Positions 61,048 to 64,000 of a DNA stretch of 64,000 bases are shown here, in pieces. The DNA is taken from contig DAOTVZ010000051.1 in assembly GCA_034436045.1 (NCBI GenBank), positions 1-64,000 of the forward strand, given 5' to 3'. Under the pieces are notes generated by a model that did not search any database, was not told the DNA's origin, and saw only the letters and a list, made by a program, of their open reading frames with translations. Source of the DNA: H111-94 sp034436045 (lineage in GTDB: Bacteria > Chloroflexota > Ktedonobacteria > Ktedonobacterales > Ktedonobacteraceae). The translations under genes were made by a program, and so were the position numbers. Within the stretch, counting starts at the first letter, position 1. Every line of letters starts with the position of its first letter.

Positions 61048-61929
61048 ATGACGAAAGTCGGATTTATCGGCCTGGGGGCAATGGGGGGGCGTGTGGTGAA
61101 ACGGCTACTGGAGGCAGGTTACACGGTCACAGGCTATAATCGTACTAAAGCAAAGGGCCAGTGGCTGCTGGATGCCGGAATGCAATGGGGCGAGACGCCA
61201 CGCGCCGTCGCCGAGGCATCAGATGTAACCTTCACGATGGTAACGAACACGCATGCCTTACAGACGGTGACACATGGCCCCGATGGCGTGCTGGCCGGTC
61301 TGAGTGCGGGCAAAATCTATATTGATATGAGTACCGTCAGCCCTTCTTATAGCCGTAATCTGGCCGAGAAGGTCGCGGCCCTGGGCGCACATATGCTCGA
61401 CGTGCCTGTTTCCGGCAGCGTCATCACGCTAGAACAGGGCAACCTCTCGCTCATGGTCGGTGGCGATAAAGAGGTATTTGAGCAGGTCAAAGATATTTTA
61501 TTACACATCGGCCCCAAAGTGAATTATGTTGGTAAGAACGGCCAGGCCGTCCTCATGAAAATTGCCATCAATCTGAGCCTACCCGTCCAGTTTCTGGCCT
61601 TGAGCGAGGGACTGATATTAGCCGAGAAGGGCGGCATTCCGCGCGAGACAGCCTTTGAAGTCTGGATGAATAGCGTGCTGGCTTCCCCGGCTCTGAAGTA
61701 TCGTGGCCCCTTCATCCTCAACAAACCCGATGAGGCGTGGTTCGATGTCAACATGATGCAAAAAGACCTGGTGCTGGCAATGGAGATGGGGCGCGAGCTT
61801 GATGTTCCTTTACCTTCGGTCGCGCTGGCGAACGAGATTCTCACTGCCGCGCGCGCTATGGGGCTGGCGCACGAAGACTTTGCCATTATGTTCCAGGTCA
61901 TCGCGCGTATGGCCGGATTAGAAAAATAA
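61048..61929 (+). CDS. NAD(P)-dependent beta-hydroxyacid dehydrogenase (3-hydroxyisobutyrate type)
   Basis: 293 residues with AGGAGG before ATG. The Rossmann start VGFIGLGAMGGRVVKRLLEA and the family motif DVPVSGSVITLEQGNLSLMVGG are clear. The catalytic Lys is in GKNGQAVLMKIAINLSL, and the usual N-N after it is I-N. It oxidises or reduces a beta-hydroxyacid such as 3-hydroxyisobutyrate, glyoxylate or succinate semialdehyde. It lies between the FadR-type regulator and the E1 genes, so it may belong to branched-chain or small-acid metabolism. Confidence 0.92.
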   Translation: MTKVGFIGLGAMGGRVVKRLLEAGYTVTGYNRTKAKGQWLLDAGMQWGETPRAVAEASDVTFTMVTNTHALQTVTHGPDGVLAGLSAGKIYIDMSTVSPSYSRNLAEKVAALGAHMLDVPVSGSVITLEQGNLSLMVGGDKEVFEQVKDILLHIGPKVNYVGKNGQAVLMKIAINLSLPVQFLALSEGLILAEKGGIPRETAFEVWMNSVLASPALKYRGPFILNKPDEAWFDVNMMQKDLVLAMEMGRELDVPLPSVALANEILTAARAMGLAHEDFAIMFQVIARMAGLEK

Positions 61930-61975
61930 ACACAGGGATGCAGGGCAAGAGAGCAGGAGAGGGGTGAGAGCGAAC

Positions 61976-61994
61976 CCTACCCATCTATGGTAGG
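61976..61994. repeat. short hairpin ahead of the E1 alpha gene
   Basis: CCTACC and GGTAGG pair around CATCTAT. It is followed by a GGGGCCACC...TGTGGGC block in the style of the dispersed palindromes and by a T-run at 62030. It may attenuate transcription into the E1 operon or be a dispersed repeat. Confidence 0.4.
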
Positions 61995-62046
61995 GGCCAC
62001 CTTTGTGGGCATCCTGCTCGCGGTCGCTATTTTTTAGGAGTCAATC

Positions 62047-63033
62047 ATGGTGCAAACACAAGAGCAAGGGGTCGTTACAGGATGGCGCTGGTTGCAGTTA
62101 TATGAGCAGATGTTGACCATTCGTCTCTTTGAGGAGCAGGTTAATAACCTGTACACTACGGCCAGAATGCCCGGCCTGGCCCATCTGTATATTGGCGAGG
62201 AAGCGGTGGCCGTCGGGGTTTGTGCAGCTTTGCGGCGTGATGACTACATCACCAGCACGCATCGCGGGCATGGTCACTGTCTGGCGAAAGGTGCCTCGGT
62301 TGATCGCATGTTTGCGGAGTTGCTGGGCAAGGCCGCCGGGTATTGCCGGGGCAAGGGCGGCTCGATGCATATTGCCGACCAGGACACCGGCAACCTGGGC
62401 GCGAATGCCATTGTCGGCGGCAGTACCGGTATTGCGACAGGTGCGGCCATGTCGATCAAGATGCGCGGTACCGACCAGGTCGCGGTCTGTTTCTTCGGCG
62501 ATGGGGCGCTTGGTCAGGGTATTCTCTACGAGGCGATGAATATGGCCTCGCTCTGGAAATTCCCTGTGATCTATGTGTGCGAAAACAACCTCTACAATGA
62601 GTATACCCCCTATACCGAGACAACCGCCGGAGAGATGACGGCACGCCCCAGAGCATTCGGTATTCCCACCGAGGAGGTCGATGGGCAAGATGTACGCGCC
62701 GTCTATGCAGCAGCGAAGACGGCGGTAGAACGAGCCAGGCATGGCGAAGGGCCATCTTTCTTGCTCTGCAATACCTATCGTTATCACGGGCATCACGTGG
62801 GTGACATTCAGCGCTCCTACTATCGCTCGAAAGAGGAAGAGGAGTACTGGATGACGCAGCGCGACCCCTTAAAACTATTGTCAGGCTGGCTCATTGAGCA
62901 GGGCATAGCCGATGCCGCCACTTTTGCTGACATAGAGCAACACGTGCGTGCGGTCATCGCGTCCGGCCTTGAGTTTGCGTTGAATGCGCCCTATCCTGAG
63001 CCAGAAGAGGTTGATCAACATGTCTACGCTTGA
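62047..63033 (+). CDS. 2-oxoacid (pyruvate/acetoin-type) dehydrogenase E1 alpha subunit
   Basis: 328 residues with AGGAG before ATG. The thiamine diphosphate motif is CFFGDGALGQGILYEAMNMA, ending in VCENNLYNEYT. The phosphorylation-loop region YRYHGHHVGDIQRSYYRSKE is present, and LAHLYIGEEAVAVGV is near the start. The length and the GKGGSMHI segment resemble acetoin/pyruvate dehydrogenase E1 alpha. It forms a heterotetramer with the beta subunit encoded next, decarboxylating a 2-oxoacid and passing the acyl group to a lipoyl E2. It overlaps the beta gene by 14 nt. Confidence 0.94.
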   Translation: MVQTQEQGVVTGWRWLQLYEQMLTIRLFEEQVNNLYTTARMPGLAHLYIGEEAVAVGVCAALRRDDYITSTHRGHGHCLAKGASVDRMFAELLGKAAGYCRGKGGSMHIADQDTGNLGANAIVGGSTGIATGAAMSIKMRGTDQVAVCFFGDGALGQGILYEAMNMASLWKFPVIYVCENNLYNEYTPYTETTAGEMTARPRAFGIPTEEVDGQDVRAVYAAAKTAVERARHGEGPSFLLCNTYRYHGHHVGDIQRSYYRSKEEEEYWMTQRDPLKLLSGWLIEQGIADAATFADIEQHVRAVIASGLEFALNAPYPEPEEVDQHVYA

Positions 63034-64000
63034 AACTTCCGGTCAGAACCGTCTCTCTGCATCTACCAGCACCCCGCAAGGGCAGGAGACAACAAGGATG
63101 CGCGAGGTGACGCTGGGACAGGCCATCCGCGAGGCCCTGGCAGAAGAGATGCGCCGCGACCCGCGCGTCTTTATCATGGGTGAGGATGTGGCCGAGGCCG
63201 GCACACCCTTCAAGGTGCTGTCGGGGCTGGTTGATGAGTTCGGCACCGCGCGCGTGATCGATTCGCCAATCTCAGAGGCCGGTATCACCGGGCTGGGCGT
63301 AGGCGGAGCTATGACCGGTATGCGTCCCATCATCGATATTATGTTCGGCGACTTCATCGCCCTGGCGATGGATCAGATCGTCAATCAGGCGGCGAAGGTG
63401 CATTATATGTCCGGCGGTAAGCTCAAGGTGCCGCTGGTCATTCGTACCACGCTCGGCGCGACCCGCCGCACCGCCGCTCAGCACAGCCAGAGTCTACACG
63501 CCTGGGTCAGCCATATTCCAGGCTTAAAGGTCGTTTTACCCTCAACGCCTTACGATGCGAAGGGACTGCTCAAGACGGCGATCCGCGACGATAACCCGGT
63601 GGTCTTCTTTGAAGATAAGATGATGTACCAGCTTAAAGGGATGGTGCCGGATGAGGATTATACCATCCCCTTTGGCGTGGCCGACATCAAGCGCGTCGGC
63701 AGCGACATCACGCTTGTCGCAACCAGCAGCATGGTACAGGTCGCGCTGGCGGCAGCAGAGCAATTGCAGACGCTGGGCATCAGCGCTGAGGTGATTGACC
63801 CGCGCACTACCTATCCCTTAGACAAACAGACCATGATTGAATCGGCGAAGAAAACCAGCCGCGCTATCGTCATCGACGAGGGCTATGAGCGCTACGGCGT
63901 GACGGCTGAGATTGCGGCGGTGATTGCCGAAGGAGCCTTCTATTATCTGGATGCCCCGGTAAAGCGCATGGGCGCAATGGATGTGCCCGTGCCGTTCTCG
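63020..64000 (+). CDS. 2-oxoacid dehydrogenase E1 beta subunit, C-terminus beyond window
   Basis: 327 residues are visible from ATG 63020, which lies inside the E1 alpha gene. After a 26-residue Ser/Thr/Gln-rich N-terminal extension the family begins: REVTLGQAIREALAEEMRRD, then VFIMGEDVAEAGTPFKV, and IDSPISEAGITGLGVGGAMT with the thiamine-binding Glu. SAEVIDPRTTYPLDKQTMIE marks the C-terminal domain. It completes the E1 heterotetramer; an E2 gene would be expected beyond the right edge. Confidence 0.94.
   Translation, partial: MSTLETSGQNRLSASTSTPQGQETTRMREVTLGQAIREALAEEMRRDPRVFIMGEDVAEAGTPFKVLSGLVDEFGTARVIDSPISEAGITGLGVGGAMTGMRPIIDIMFGDFIALAMDQIVNQAAKVHYMSGGKLKVPLVIRTTLGATRRTAAQHSQSLHAWVSHIPGLKVVLPSTPYDAKGLLKTAIRDDNPVVFFEDKMMYQLKGMVPDEDYTIPFGVADIKRVGSDITLVATSSMVQVALAAAEQLQTLGISAEVIDPRTTYPLDKQTMIESAKKTSRAIVIDEGYERYGVTAEIAAVIAEGAFYYLDAPVKRMGAMDVPVPFS

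Overview
The window most likely comes from a Chloroflexota bacterium of the Ktedonobacteria type. This is inferred from gene content, not from a marker gene: an ABC exporter with three FHA domains, large membrane-anchored PQQ-type propeller proteins, a glycine-rich GT39 glycosyltransferase, a form II-like CoxL protein, moderately high GC, and many dispersed palindromic repeats. No rRNA, tRNA, CRISPR array, prophage or transposase gene was seen.

Layout. 1-10.4 kb: a phospholipase D-type enzyme (cut by the window edge), a two-domain VOC protein, an aldehyde dehydrogenase, the FHA-ABC exporter, a secreted GH16 beta-glucanase with two C-terminal binding modules, and a LacI regulator with two palindromic operators. 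10.4-17.7 kb: an HprK-like P-loop protein, a sugar-transferase remnant, a catalytically degraded alkaline-phosphatase-superfamily protein and a 1445-residue double-propeller membrane protein. This looks like an eroded surface-polysaccharide locus. 17.9-20.6 kb: a LysR regulator, an acyl-CoA dehydrogenase and a MaoC hydratase in one operon. 20.6-26.4 kb: membrane, lipoprotein and LysM proteins and an ATP-grasp/acyltransferase pair. 26.4-30.3 kb: cobalamin genes cbiP, cobD-like and cbiB. 30.4-38.6 kb: nitrilase plus PEP-utilising synthase/phosphotransferase, an SRPBCC protein, a membrane protein, a ThDP decarboxylase-like enzyme and a triple BON protein. 38.8-45.4 kb: a two-component system diverging from gtrA, GT2 and GT39 glycosyltransferase genes. 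45.8-52.1 kb: an orphan secreted protein, a complete polar amino-acid ABC importer, a membrane-anchored protein, an O-methyltransferase and a small His-rich peptide with a double-glycine-type leader. 52.4-57.6 kb: murB and a sulfur/redox group (rhodanese, CstB-like persulfide dioxygenase fusion, DUF302, ArsR regulator, thioredoxin-glutaredoxin fusion), then groES. 57.6-64 kb: a LacI remnant, a solo CoxL-like subunit divergent from a FadR-type regulator, a beta-hydroxyacid dehydrogenase and the E1 alpha/beta genes of a 2-oxoacid dehydrogenase.

The most distinctive non-coding signals are: (1) a dispersed element built on the palindrome GGGCGTGAT-TC-ATCACGCCC. It occurs three times as long, perfect inverted pairs that enclose tandem arrays, and once as a half copy inside a reading frame. 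(2) Tracts of 11-bp-spaced TTCTTyAT repeats in three places around the OmpR-type two-component system and the glycosyltransferase genes, which look like its operators. (3) A candidate GG-leader histidine-rich peptide gene. Several entries are short gene remnants found by translating the intergenic DNA.
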